Origin: Marinimicrobium koreense
GTDB lineage: Bacteria > Pseudomonadota > Gammaproteobacteria > Pseudomonadales > Cellvibrionaceae
Reading direction: 5' to 3'
Assembly: GCF_003762925.1 (NCBI RefSeq)
Contig: NZ_RJUK01000001.1
Coordinates: forward strand, 992,001 to 1,056,000
Length of the DNA: 64,000 bases
Shown: piece after piece, positions 53,371-62,606 of the stretch
How positions within the stretch are numbered: the first letter of the stretch is position 1
Layout of the letters: each line of letters starts with the position of its first letter
The notes under the pieces: model-generated
The model's input: the letters and a program-made list of their open reading frames with translations, nothing else
Database searches by the model: none
What the model was told of the DNA's origin: nothing
Translations under genes and position numbers: made by a program

Positions 53371-53843
53371 TACCGCTGAGTTTTGATGTGTTGAAGCAGA
53401 CCGTCGCAGGCGCTTTCAACCAGATCGAGCACCAATTCAAAACCGTCGCCTTCACCGTAGTAGGGGTCGGGCACTTCGCGATAGTGGTCGTTGTCACCAA
53501 ACTCCAGGAATAAACCGAGATGCCCACTGTAATGAGCCGGTCTCATGGCTTGCAGGTCCTGCAGGTTGCTGTGGTCCATGGCGAGGATGTAGTGGTATTC
53601 GTCAAAGTCAGCCGGGTTCACCTGCCGGGCCCGAAGCTGACTGAGGTCGTAGCCACGTTTGAGTGCCGCACGCTGGGAACGCGCATCGGGCCCTTTACCA
53701 ATATGCCAGGCACCCGTACCCGCCGAATCGATCTGGATACGTCTCTCCAATCCCGCCTGCCGGACTTTCTCCTCAAATATCCCATGGGCGGTAGGCGACC
53801 GACAGATATTCCCCAAACACACAAATAGAACATTTACGCTCAT
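53370..53843 (-). CDS. Low molecular weight protein-tyrosine phosphatase
   Basis: A 157-residue LMW-PTP. The CX5R P-loop is C9-LGNIC-R15 within LFVCLGNICRSPTAHG, and the general acid Asp lies in EVPDPYYGEGD near the C-terminus. Relatives (Wzb, Etp) dephosphorylate tyrosine kinases of polysaccharide synthesis; no such kinase is visible here. I chose the ATG at 53843, which begins the conserved sequence; the longer frame runs into the palindrome region. It lies between a 391-bp gap and murB. Confidence 0.94.
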   Translation of the reverse strand: MSVNVLFVCLGNICRSPTAHGIFEEKVRQAGLERRIQIDSAGTGAWHIGKGPDARSQRAALKRGYDLSQLRARQVNPADFDEYHYILAMDHSNLQDLQAMRPAHYSGHLGLFLEFGDNDHYREVPDPYYGEGDGFELVLDLVESACDGLLQHIKTQR

Positions 53844-53895
53844 GCTTAAACCTTTGTCCGAATTAGTGCAACTTCCAGTGGTGAGTGCAAAGTCC

Positions 53896-54006
53896 GCAGA
53901 GGCGGCCAATACCTTTTTGGGGGACGCTACGAGCACATCCCTGTGAGCTCATCGGCGCGCCATCCCTGGCGGCCGACGCCCCCAAAAAGGTATTGGCCGC
54001 CTCTGC
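53896..54006 (-). repeat. Palindromic repeat, copy E (divergent, locus 3)
   Basis: The outer stem pairs 53896-53923 with 53979-54006 (28 bp, perfect). On the minus strand 53921-53950 aligns without gaps to the conserved part of copy B (about 21 of 30 identical); the small hairpin is CACATCCCTGTG (53934-53945), keeping pairing with different bases. The core is degenerate. Confidence 0.75.
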
Positions 54007-54090
54007 TCCGTGCCACGCGAAAACTTATGTGGATACAACGACTTATCACGTACTCGATTATGGTCACCACAGATTGTCCGTTGGCACGGA

Positions 54091-54204
54091 GGCGTCTGAG
54101 GGAGAGACACTGTTTGGAGACTCTCGGAGACATGGATGTCGACGAGAAGCCCCCATGGATGGGTTCACGGCGGGTCTCCAAACAGTGTCTCTCCCTCAGA
54201 CGCC
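54091..54204 (+). repeat. Palindromic repeat, copy F (longest stem, locus 3)
   Basis: The outer stem pairs 54091-54121 with 54174-54204 (31 bp, perfect). Inside are GACAT/ATGTC and the small hairpin CCCATGGATGGG (54152-54163). The core is TTCACGGCGGGTC (54164-54176), two differences from the usual form. Confidence 0.85.
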
Positions 54205-54234
54205 GGACTCTCACCACGCCACAGAACCAAAAAC

Positions 54235-54993
54235 TCAGTTACCAAAAAACCGCCGAACCCGATCCAAATCAAGCTCAGTATCAACACCACCAGGAACAGG
54301 CCGACAAGCCTCAGCAACGTGAATCGACTCACCTTGCCACAGTACCCGCAACTGCTCCAACGACTCAAACCGCTCCAACGGCGCCTGATCCCAAGTCACA
54401 AACCGGTGCAACAACCCCACCCGATACGCATAAATACCAATATGCCGCCGCGCCACAAAATCCTCCGGTAACGCCCTACCCTCACCCGCAAACGCATCGC
54501 GAGGATACGGAATCGGCGCCCGACTGAAATACAGCGCACGCCCATGGGCATCCATTACCACCTTCACAATATTCGGATTACAAAAATCCTCCACCAACTC
54601 AATCGGCTCACACAAGGTTGCCACACTGGCCGAACTATCACCCGCCAGATTCTGCGCCACCTGATTGATGACCGCGGGCGGAATCAGAGGTTCATCGCCC
54701 TGCACATTGACCACAATCGCATCGTCCGGCAACCCCAACTGACTGACCACCTCCTGCAATCGGTCGGTTCCCGACTGATGATCCGCAGAGGTCATGCACA
54801 CCGTCGCCCCGAACGCGCGGGCCGCCTGTTCGATGCGTTCATCATCCGTGGCGATGATCACCTGCGTGGCGGCGCTCTCGCGGGCTCGCTCGTAAACGTG
54901 CCGAATCATCGGCTTGCCGGCGATGTCTTTGAGGGGCTTGGCGGGCAACCGGGAGGAGGCGTAGCGCGCGGGGATGACAACGTAAAAGCTCAT
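54235..54993 (-). CDS. kdsB: 3-deoxy-manno-octulosonate cytidylyltransferase
   Basis: A 252-residue enzyme making CMP-Kdo for the lipopolysaccharide inner core. The N-terminus [17 protein letters not shown] carries the CTP-binding Arg and Lys, with [13 protein letters not shown] and [14 protein letters not shown] further on, as in the family. Its start lies inside the end of lpxK (4-bp overlap), so the two are coupled. The small Trm112-like gene often found between lpxK and kdsB in related bacteria is absent. Confidence 0.96.
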   Translation of the reverse strand: MSFYVVIPARYASSRLPAKPLKDIAGKPMIRHVYERARESAATQVIIATDDERIEQAARAFGATVCMTSADHQSGTDRLQEVVSQLGLPDDAIVVNVQGDEPLIPPAVINQVAQNLAGDSSASVATLCEPIELVEDFCNPNIVKVVMDAHGRALYFSRAPIPYPRDAFAGEGRALPEDFVARRHIGIYAYRVGLLHRFVTWDQAPLERFESLEQLRVLWQGESIHVAEACRPVPGGVDTELDLDRVRRFFGN

Positions 54994-56021
54994 GGGATTG
55001 AATTCGTTTCAGGTGTGGATTTCAGGGATTCAATACGGTTCAGAAACTCGCTCCAGAACGCCTCCGGCAATGTCGCACTGACACTCAGATACCACCAGTC
55101 CGGCTGGGCGAAGGGCTGGCATTTGACCGCATCTTTGGCGGTCATCACAACCGGAAAGGCCGGCTGGAAAACGAGCTCGCCCGGGCGGTAGTGATGATGA
55201 TCGGCGAAGCGGTGGTGAACCGGTTCCAGGCCGAGTTCTTTCAGCGTGGAAAAAAACCGGTCGGGGTTGCCGATTCCCGCCACCGCGTGCACGGATGTCT
55301 GTGGGGCAAAATGGGTCAGCGATGCGCGGGTACCATCGGACACCCGATGCCAGGCATCCGGGGTCACCTTCATGGTGTACTGGACGGTGCGAAGCGTCGG
55401 GGCCTGTTGACGCACCTTGTCCTCCGAACCGTTGACCACCACCCAATCTACTTCGTTGAGCCGTTCGACCGGTTCACGCAATGGGCCCACGGGCAGACAC
55501 CAGCCGTTGCCAAACGCGCGCGCGCCATCGACCACGGCGATTTCCAGGTCCCGGGCCAAGCGGTAGTGCTGCAGGCCATCATCGCTCAACACAATATCGC
55601 AGCCCTGCTCGCGCAGCGCTTGGGCCGCTTCCACCCGATCCGGGCTGACACACACCGCGCATTGGGTGGCCCGTGCAATCGCCAGGGGTTCATCGCCACA
55701 ATGCGTGACCGGGGTGTCTGCGGAAACCATGAGCGGATAGCGCGGGGCCTTGCCTCCGTAACCCCGACTGACCACGCCCGGGCGATAACCTGCCTTGCGC
55801 AGACGCTGGACCAGGGCAATGAGCAACGGGGTTTTTCCGGTGCCCCCCACACTGATATTGCCGACGACGACCACCGGCACATCAAAGGCGACCGCCCGAC
55901 TTTTGAGACGGCTTCGACGCCGGCGCGCCAAAGCCCGGAACAGCCAGGCCAAAGGAGCGAACAGATACACCCAGCGGGCCTTACCGTACCAGGCATTTTC
56001 CCAGACCGAGGCCAGCGTCAT
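54990..56021 (-). CDS. lpxK: Tetraacyldisaccharide 4'-kinase
   Basis: A 343-residue inner-membrane kinase that phosphorylates the lipid A precursor at the 4' position. A hydrophobic N-terminal helix ([14 protein letters not shown]) is followed by the Walker A motif [12 protein letters not shown], then [10 protein letters not shown] and [13 protein letters not shown], which are diagnostic. It lies 16 bp downstream of exbD, leftward, and overlaps kdsB. Length is typical. Confidence 0.96.
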   Translation of the reverse strand: MTLASVWENAWYGKARWVYLFAPLAWLFRALARRRRSRLKSRAVAFDVPVVVVGNISVGGTGKTPLLIALVQRLRKAGYRPGVVSRGYGGKAPRYPLMVSADTPVTHCGDEPLAIARATQCAVCVSPDRVEAAQALREQGCDIVLSDDGLQHYRLARDLEIAVVDGARAFGNGWCLPVGPLREPVERLNEVDWVVVNGSEDKVRQQAPTLRTVQYTMKVTPDAWHRVSDGTRASLTHFAPQTSVHAVAGIGNPDRFFSTLKELGLEPVHHRFADHHHYRPGELVFQPAFPVVMTAKDAVKCQPFAQPDWWYLSVSATLPEAFWSEFLNRIESLKSTPETNSIP

Positions 56022-56037
56022 GTCAAACGCCCCCGAA

Positions 56038-56463
56038 TCACTCCCCGGACTCGGGGCGCCGGGTGGTGATACTCAGGTGCACAAACCCCAACTGGCCGGC
56101 AGCATCCATGGCCCGGACCACGCTTTCGTGGGGGGCTTTGGCATCAGCGGTAATGGTCAGAGGCAACTGATTGTTGCCCTCCGAGGCCTTTTCCAGGGCC
56201 GACTTCAAGGTCACCAGCTTACTGTTTACCAGGCTGCGACCATTGATCGAGTAATCGCCTTCCGCGGTGATCAGAATATCCAGCGGCGCATCGGCGTCCT
56301 GCTCGCTCGCTTCACCTTCGGCTTCAGGCAGGTCGATGCTCAAATGGGTTTCTTTGGTAAAGGTGGTGGACACCATAAAGAAAATCAGCAACAGAAATAC
56401 CACATCGATCAATGGTGTCAGATTGATGCTGTCATTTTCTCTAGATTGACGTCGAAATTGCAC
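56038..56463 (-). CDS. exbD: ExbD/TolR-family biopolymer transport protein
   Basis: A 141-residue inner-membrane protein with one transmembrane segment (NLTPLIDVVFLLLIFFMVST, about residues 15-35) that carries the proton-pathway Asp. The rest is a periplasmic domain. It works with ExbB as a proton-driven motor that energises outer-membrane transport through TonB-type partners. Here it sits 19 bp downstream of exbB and next to lpxK, a standard gammaproteobacterial arrangement. Confidence 0.93.
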   Translation of the reverse strand: MQFRRQSRENDSINLTPLIDVVFLLLIFFMVSTTFTKETHLSIDLPEAEGEASEQDADAPLDILITAEGDYSINGRSLVNSKLVTLKSALEKASEGNNQLPLTITADAKAPHESVVRAMDAAGQLGFVHLSITTRRPESGE

Positions 56464-56482
56464 CCGCTTGCTCCTCGGTCAA

Positions 56483-57109
56483 TCAGTTGGCTTTCACATC
56501 GACCCGACGGTCGCTGTGCAGGGCGTCCACAAGTTTTACCGCTTCTTCTTCCATGGTGACCACAATGGTGTCCACCCGGCGCTGGAAAAAGCGGTGCAGA
56601 ATCATCGCGGGAATGGCCACGGTCAGGCCGGCGGCGGTAGTGATCAGCGCCTCGGAAATCCCGCCGGCCAGAACGCCGGCATTGCCAGTGCCCTGTAGCA
56701 TGATGGCGGTAAACACCTTGATCATACCGATCACGGTGCCGAGCAGACCGAGCAGCGGTGCGATATTGGCAATGGTGCTGAGGATGGTCAGGTAACGCTC
56801 CATCTCGTGGATGACCTGACTGGCCGCTTCCTGAATACTGTCCTTCATGACTTCCCGGCCATGGCGGGAGTTACTCAGCCCCGCGGCCAGAATGCGCCCC
56901 AGAGGGGAAGACTGTTTGAGCTCGCGGAGTTTGCCCGCGTCCAACTGGTTGTTCTTGATCCAGCTCCACACCTGTGCGAGCAGATGCCGTGGGGCGATTT
57001 TTTTGGGATCCAGGGTCCAGTAACGCTCTCCACCAATGGCGATCACCAGGATGGAACAGAGAATAATGGGGACCATCAACCAGCCACCCGCGGTAATAAT
57101 CTCAAACAC
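56483..57109 (-). CDS. exbB: ExbB/TolQ-family proton channel protein
   Basis: A 208-residue MotA/TolQ/ExbB protein with three membrane segments (about residues 7-26, 105-130 and 145-170, in GLLGTVIGMIKVF and TAAGLTVAIPAMI). The periplasmic tip region is short, as is usual. I chose the GTG at 57109 (VFEIITAGGWLMVP), with GAGGAAA upstream; the ATG-started frame at 57226 adds 39 residues with no homology. It starts the exbB-exbD-lpxK-kdsB operon after a 131-bp gap from comEC. Confidence 0.9.
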   Translation of the reverse strand: MFEIITAGGWLMVPIILCSILVIAIGGERYWTLDPKKIAPRHLLAQVWSWIKNNQLDAGKLRELKQSSPLGRILAAGLSNSRHGREVMKDSIQEAASQVIHEMERYLTILSTIANIAPLLGLLGTVIGMIKVFTAIMLQGTGNAGVLAGGISEALITTAAGLTVAIPAMILHRFFQRRVDTIVVTMEEEAVKLVDALHSDRRVDVKAN

Positions 57110-57240
57110 TGAACTTTCCTCTTTTGAATCGTTGTCTGGCCAAGGCGCCTGACCATCAGGGGCGCAAGATAGCACAGACCATTTCCAGCGGGAAAACACC
57201 CGGTCACATTTTGCGACAGTCGCCAACGGCCACCGTCACC

Positions 57241-59634
57241 TTATTCATACCACCAACGTCTTGGCGCATACCGGGCATACCGCTCGGTGCGCCGCCCCTG
57301 CTCATCCCATTCGAACACAATGGCCCCCAGGCTCGCGGTATTGAGCACCTCAGCACCCCGGGAGCGATAGCGCTCTACCACCGTCTCATTCGGATGGCCA
57401 TGCCGCCCCTGAAAAGCGGCGCTGACCACCGCGCGGGCCGGGCGGGTCTGTTCAACCCACTCGATCGACGAGGACGTGATGGCGCCATGGTGCGGAACCT
57501 GCAGCACGTCGATGGAGCCGTTGAGCTGATCCCGGCCGACCAACCGCCACTCCACTTCCCGTTCGATATCACCGGTCAACAGGAGCCGCTGCCCCGCGTA
57601 TTCAATCTCGAGAACGCAGGAGCGATTATTGCCATTCACCTGCGCCGGGAAGCCGCCGTGCAGAAACCGGAATTTCACCTGATTCCACTGCCACGAAGCC
57701 CTCTGATGGCAATCCCGCCCGAGCTTCGACGTGGACAGTGTCGCATCGCCCACCCAGAGTGCCTCGGTCGGGAGACTTTTCAGCACACTGGAAAGCCCTC
57801 CCGAGTGATCATCGTGACGATGACTGACCACCACCGCGTCCAACTGATGGACACCCAACTGCCGCCAATAGGGCACGATCACGCCAGAACCCGCATCCAG
57901 CCGCTCACTGTAGGTGGGGCCCGTATCATACACCAGCCGGTAATCCGGCGTCTGTACCGCCACCGCCAGGCCCTGCCCCACTTCCAGAAACGTCACTCTC
58001 AAGGGGGGTACCGGTGGCCCCGGGAGCAACAGCGCCAACACTATCCCGGGGTAACCCAGCCACCGTCCGGGCAGCCCTCGTGGCAACAACATCAGCAGCG
58101 TGGCCAGTCCGGCCAGGGCCAGTGCCGGCCAGGACAGCGCCGCCTGAAACAGCGTCATTGGCGCCGCGTCCTCCAGCCACTCCAACCAGGCCAGAAGTGC
58201 GGACAAGCCCAGGTCCGCCACCACCAGCGAGAGGTCACTGGCCCAGGGCCAGAGGGCGCCCAGCAGCAACGCCACAAGCAACCAGGGAACCACCATCAGG
58301 GTCACCAACGGAATCGCCAGCAGGTTGCCAATCGGCGCCACCAGGCTGACTCCGTGCACCAGTATCAGGAGCGGAACCATCAGCCCCAGAAAAACCGCCC
58401 ACTGAGACCGCACCACCGTTTGCCCCCACCACTGAGCACCCGCGCGGCGCCGCCCGCCAAGTGCCAGCATCAGGACCGCGACGGCGCTGAAGCTGAGCCA
58501 GAACCCGGTATCGTAAGGGGCGAGCGGGTCCCTGACCAGAACCGCCACCCAGGCCAACAGCAAGCCGGTGGAGGCGGGTAGACTTCCCCGGCGCAGCAGC
58601 ACCCATTGCACCACGCCGATCATGATTAAGGCGCGCTGGGTCGGAATGCTGAATCCGGCCAGGGCGCTGTAGAAAAGCGCGAAGCCGAGCGCGAATACCT
58701 GACCCACCGCCGAGGCGGGTATCCGATGGCACAGCGCGTTGAGTCCGCGCCCCAGAATACCGCCCAGCCAGAGTCCCGCCAGCGCCACCATGCCCACATG
58801 TAATCCGGAGATGGCCAACAGGTGATTGGTGCCCGTGCGCTGCAGTCGTGTCCAGCGCTCGGGACTCAAGGTGGAGCGATCACCGATCAGCAGCGCCAGC
58901 ATCAGGTCCCGGTGAGCCACCCCGGACGGATGGTGGTCGAGCCAGCGACGAACCCGCTCCCGCCAGTGACTCAACGAGCCTGCCGCGGGTGCGCTCAACC
59001 TTCGATTATCCGCACTCTCCCGCACATAGGCCGTGGCATCCACGCCCTGGCGCATCAACCATAACTGGTAGTCGAACCCGCCGGGATTGACGAACCCCCG
59101 GGGCGGCTTGACCCTCAGCTTCAGTTGCCAGCGCTCACCGGCGTGTAGAGGCGGCCCGCCGTACCAACTGACCAGAATGTACCTGAGGGGCAGTGCCAGG
59201 GGATCGCCCTCGACCGACTCGACTTGCTCCACCCGCAGGCGGATACGCTCGCGGCGGGCATCGTGATCCGGCAGCCCGACCAGGGTCCCCTGGACCCGAA
59301 TCTCGTCACCACTGAAGGAGGGGGGCAGTCGATGATCAAGCTGCCAGTGACCGAACAGCACGCCCCAGAACAATCCCAGGAGCACGAACGCCACACACTG
59401 ACGCCAACGGGGCGCGCGCCAGAACAGACACGCGATCAGAGGCGCTGACAACCACAATGCAAATGGTGGCGGTAAACGGGCCGATTGGGAGGCGAGAATG
59501 ATGCCCAGAGAAGCACTAAGCAGTGCAGCGTTGAGGGAGAAAGCCAGTCGTCGGCGCTTCAGCAGACGATGCACCGACTTTACCAGCGCCTGACGGCCTG
59601 GGCTTTGAACGGTTGGGGCTCCTTGAGAGGTCAT
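57241..59634 (-). CDS. comEC: DNA internalization channel protein ComEC/Rec2
   Basis: A 797-residue membrane protein: an N-terminal hydrophobic region and DUF4131-like domain, a multi-pass competence domain (about residues 240-510) with LLAISGLHVGMVAL, and a C-terminal metallo-beta-lactamase domain with HRHDDHSGG. It passes a DNA strand across the inner membrane during natural transformation. The ATG at 59634 follows AGGAC; an in-frame start at 59832 would add 66 residues lacking homology. It is the first gene of a leftward run leading into exbB. Confidence 0.93.
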   Translation of the reverse strand: MTSQGAPTVQSPGRQALVKSVHRLLKRRRLAFSLNAALLSASLGIILASQSARLPPPFALWLSAPLIACLFWRAPRWRQCVAFVLLGLFWGVLFGHWQLDHRLPPSFSGDEIRVQGTLVGLPDHDARRERIRLRVEQVESVEGDPLALPLRYILVSWYGGPPLHAGERWQLKLRVKPPRGFVNPGGFDYQLWLMRQGVDATAYVRESADNRRLSAPAAGSLSHWRERVRRWLDHHPSGVAHRDLMLALLIGDRSTLSPERWTRLQRTGTNHLLAISGLHVGMVALAGLWLGGILGRGLNALCHRIPASAVGQVFALGFALFYSALAGFSIPTQRALIMIGVVQWVLLRRGSLPASTGLLLAWVAVLVRDPLAPYDTGFWLSFSAVAVLMLALGGRRRAGAQWWGQTVVRSQWAVFLGLMVPLLILVHGVSLVAPIGNLLAIPLVTLMVVPWLLVALLLGALWPWASDLSLVVADLGLSALLAWLEWLEDAAPMTLFQAALSWPALALAGLATLLMLLPRGLPGRWLGYPGIVLALLLPGPPVPPLRVTFLEVGQGLAVAVQTPDYRLVYDTGPTYSERLDAGSGVIVPYWRQLGVHQLDAVVVSHRHDDHSGGLSSVLKSLPTEALWVGDATLSTSKLGRDCHQRASWQWNQVKFRFLHGGFPAQVNGNNRSCVLEIEYAGQRLLLTGDIEREVEWRLVGRDQLNGSIDVLQVPHHGAITSSSIEWVEQTRPARAVVSAAFQGRHGHPNETVVERYRSRGAEVLNTASLGAIVFEWDEQGRRTERYARYAPRRWWYE

Positions 59635-59800
59635 CGCAGGTCCTTTGCGTAAGAGCGAAGCCCGATTATGCGCAAACCGGGACACACCACCAAGCTCAAT
59701 AGAGGCTATACTGGGCTCGACTCTTATAACTGTGACAGAACCCACAGTTTTAACGCGGTATCGACAGTAATTTGACGCTTGCAGAGGGCGCGGAACAACA

Positions 59801-61975
59801 ATGCTGGATTCGTTGACACTGACAACGATCATTCTTGGAGAGCTGGTCTTTTTACTCTCCCTGGGTTGCGCGCTGCTCGGTGTGCTGTTGCTGCGCGAGC
59901 GTCGCCATCAGAAAAAAATCATGGCTGCCTACCAGCGTCTGCGCAATACCGTACGTACCGAACGGGCCCAGAACCGCGCCGCCCCGCCGGAAGAGTCTTC
60001 AGCGGGCGACGCGGTGACTGAATACTTCTTGCGCGTGAAGGACGAAGCGCGGGATCGGTACCGGAACATTACCCAGACCAACCTGCCCCGACTGACACCG
60101 GAACACCCGTTTAACGCCAAAGTTGCCGCCCTGCGGTTCCTGTTCACCGAAGCCGAGGAGCGTGCCTACCGCAAGGAAAAAGCCTCCGGCGATGCCTGGG
60201 TCCTTCTGGAGAAGCAGCTTTATGATATCGCTCGCTGGGTGGTAGACCGACAGGAAAGCAAACCGGGACGTCAGCGCAACAATCAGGTCAAGTTACTCCA
60301 ACAGCGGGTCGAAAAACTGAAAGGTTTTGAAAAACAGGCGCGGGATCTGCAACGCAAACTGGAACTGAACCGGCTCAAACGGGAGGAGTTGGAACAACTG
60401 CAGGAGGAAAACCGCCTTACCATTGAAAAGCTTCAGAAAATCAATGAAGCCTTGGGCCTTTCGGGGGATGCCGATGCCGAAAGCCTGCGCCGCCAGCTGC
60501 GCGACATCATGGATTCCGATGCACGCCCCCTGGTGGCACCACCTGAACGCCGTCTGACCAATATCGAACACTTCTCGGCCGACAACCAACGCCTGAACAG
60601 TGAGTTGGCTCGAGAGTTGCGCTCATACAACGCCGAGTTTCCCGATAACCGAAGCGATCATATGGAGCAGACCCTCAAGCGCCTGGAGGCGGAACTGTTC
60701 CGCTCTGAACAGCACATTCGGGAACTGAAGCAGCAGCGCTCGAACGCCGAGACCGAGTTACTAACCTCCACCAATGATGCCGACCGGTACCAAAGCAGTC
60801 CATGGCAGCAGACTCAGCAACGCGCCGAGTCCATGGAACAGATCGAGGAAACCCTCCGGGTGATCCACACCAACATGGCGGACAGCAGTCAGGCGCTGAA
60901 TGTGGCGTCTGGCAGTGGCGGTCAGTCGCCCTACTCTCTGGCGGAGATCCAACAGCTGCGCCATAACAACACTCGCCAACGCAACCTGATCGTCGACCTG
61001 GAAGATGAGATGCGTCGCCTGCGAGACACCATCCCCCACACCGAAGACGATAACGAGCGGGCGCAGCAAACGGAAAAACTGTTCAAGCTGGAACGACTGG
61101 TCAAGGAGTGTGAGCACTGCATTCTGGCACTGGAAAGCGAGGTCGATCTTCTTTATACACAGCTCAAAGAGCGCGAACAGCGCCAAACCCAGAGCTCCGG
61201 CCCCACGGATGAGGAAGTGTCACTTGAACAGTTGCAGTCCGAGCTCAGCGCCATGGCCAATCGGCTTGAAGACGTATTGCTGAACAGCGAACGGGATTCA
61301 ATCCTGAGCCAGTTTGCCCAGGCGAGCGTGCGAGTCCAGTCCATTGAAGAGCTGGCCCGGTGCGTGATCAACGCCCTGAAAAGGGGTCAACTGACTGCCG
61401 GATTTTACCTTCAGTCGAAGCTCGGGCACGCGGAGTACTATCCGGCGAAACAGTTCAGCGAGCGCGAGCGGGCCATGATCCGTCGCACCACCATCAGTCA
61501 GAATGTGGCGTACCTGAACGAGGGCATCATGTTCGCGAGCGATCATATGCACCTGCTGCTCAAGGACCCTCATGCCGACGAGCTGGAATTGCAGAAAACC
61601 GAACAGCTTCTGCAGGCCCTGATGGACATTACCGGCGCCCGGGTAGACAGCCTGGAGATAGAACAGGCCGGTCAGCACCAGCGCCGGTACTTGCAGGACT
61701 GGTCCGATGGGGCTCACAACACGCTGGTCAATATGGAAATCCGTTACGCCTACCAGGTCGAAGAGACGCAGCGCCTGGTCGACGCCCTGGTTGAGCAGAT
61801 GCAGAAGGCCTGTTCCGTTCTCGAGGCCAGCGAGGCCACCCGGGCGGTGATCGACAATGCCCTGAGCGAGTGTCAGCACCGGATCCGCAGTCTCATGACC
61901 CAGGACGACAGTATTGATGAGGGTTGTACCTGGTTGTTGAGCCACCTCGACGAGCTGCCCAAGATTGCGAAATAA
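59801..61975 (+). CDS. Large membrane-anchored coiled-coil protein
   Basis: A 724-residue protein I cannot assign to a named family. Residues 8-31 (LTTIILGELVFLLSLGCALLG, abbreviated) form one transmembrane helix; a basic segment follows. Residues about 165-240, 285-360 and 395-490 are heptad-rich coiled coil with many Glu, Gln, Arg and Leu. The last 230 residues are less helical-repeat-like (SILSQFAQASVRVQSIEELAR and onwards) and could be a folded regulatory domain. It is divergent from comEC. The layout suggests a scaffold at the membrane. Confidence 0.8.
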   Translation: MLDSLTLTTIILGELVFLLSLGCALLGVLLLRERRHQKKIMAAYQRLRNTVRTERAQNRAAPPEESSAGDAVTEYFLRVKDEARDRYRNITQTNLPRLTPEHPFNAKVAALRFLFTEAEERAYRKEKASGDAWVLLEKQLYDIARWVVDRQESKPGRQRNNQVKLLQQRVEKLKGFEKQARDLQRKLELNRLKREELEQLQEENRLTIEKLQKINEALGLSGDADAESLRRQLRDIMDSDARPLVAPPERRLTNIEHFSADNQRLNSELARELRSYNAEFPDNRSDHMEQTLKRLEAELFRSEQHIRELKQQRSNAETELLTSTNDADRYQSSPWQQTQQRAESMEQIEETLRVIHTNMADSSQALNVASGSGGQSPYSLAEIQQLRHNNTRQRNLIVDLEDEMRRLRDTIPHTEDDNERAQQTEKLFKLERLVKECEHCILALESEVDLLYTQLKEREQRQTQSSGPTDEEVSLEQLQSELSAMANRLEDVLLNSERDSILSQFAQASVRVQSIEELARCVINALKRGQLTAGFYLQSKLGHAEYYPAKQFSERERAMIRRTTISQNVAYLNEGIMFASDHMHLLLKDPHADELELQKTEQLLQALMDITGARVDSLEIEQAGQHQRRYLQDWSDGAHNTLVNMEIRYAYQVEETQRLVDALVEQMQKACSVLEASEATRAVIDNALSECQHRIRSLMTQDDSIDEGCTWLLSHLDELPKIAK

Positions 61976-62060
61976 AGCGTCGTTTCACGGGTTTATCATC
62001 GTTTTTTCACCCGAGGACAGGCATAATAGCCCCTTTATTTTGGCCGTTATGTGATCGAGT

Positions 62061-62600
62061 ATGGCACGCAAGCTACTACGGCGCTTTATCCCCAGCGCAC
62101 ACGCCATCAAGAGCAACCCCGCCCTGCATTTTCTCGGGGACCTGCTGCACGATCCCAACCTGTTTCACCTGAACCGCCACTCCGTTTCGGTCGCATTTTT
62201 TGTCGGTATTTTCGTCGCGTTCATTCCACTGCCAGGCCAGATGCCCATCGCGGCGCTGCTGGCGCTGCTGCTGCACTGCAACCTGCCTATCTCGGTGGCC
62301 CTGGTGTGGATCAGCAATCCCCTGACCATGCCCGCGATTTTCTTTTCAACCTACCAGTTGGGCCGCTGGCTGCTCGAGCTGCCTCCGGTTCAGGTCTCCC
62401 TCGAGCTGAGCTGGCACTGGCTGATGCATGAGTTCAGCCTGATCTGGAAACCGCTGTTGGTGGGCTCGTTGCTCTCGGGGTTGGTTTTCGGCGTAATGGG
62501 CTATGTGGTGATGCAACTGTTCTGGCGCTGGACTGTGGTCAAAAGCTGGCAGCGACGCAAATTGAGACGCCGCTCATCACCGCCGAAACCCGACCGCTGA
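62061..62600 (+). CDS. DUF2062 membrane protein
   Basis: A 179-residue inner-membrane protein with a conserved basic start (ARKLLRRFIPSAHAIKSN) and three hydrophobic segments (about residues 47-75, 80-108 and 134-160). SVSVAFFVGIFVAFIPLPGQ and NPLTMPAIFFSTYQLGRWLL are DUF2062 hallmarks. The function is unknown. It converges with lolE, six bases away. Confidence 0.88.
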   Translation: MARKLLRRFIPSAHAIKSNPALHFLGDLLHDPNLFHLNRHSVSVAFFVGIFVAFIPLPGQMPIAALLALLLHCNLPISVALVWISNPLTMPAIFFSTYQLGRWLLELPPVQVSLELSWHWLMHEFSLIWKPLLVGSLLSGLVFGVMGYVVMQLFWRWTVVKSWQRRKLRRRSSPPKPDR

Positions 62601-62606
62601 GCCCAC

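Larger units (their letters stand above)
53844..54234. other. Gene-free gap with two long palindromes
   Basis: Between the LMW-PTP gene and the end of kdsB, this 391-bp stretch holds palindrome E (53896-54006) and palindrome F (54091-54204) with an 84-bp linker bounded by CTCCGTGCCA and TGGCACGGAG. It separates kdsB from LMW-PTP/murB within a leftward cluster. No open reading frame there looks real. Confidence 0.75.

Noticed and set aside
53896-54204. Integron attC sites
   Set aside because: There is no integrase gene, cassette array or GTTRRRY core; the resemblance is limited to imperfect palindromy.
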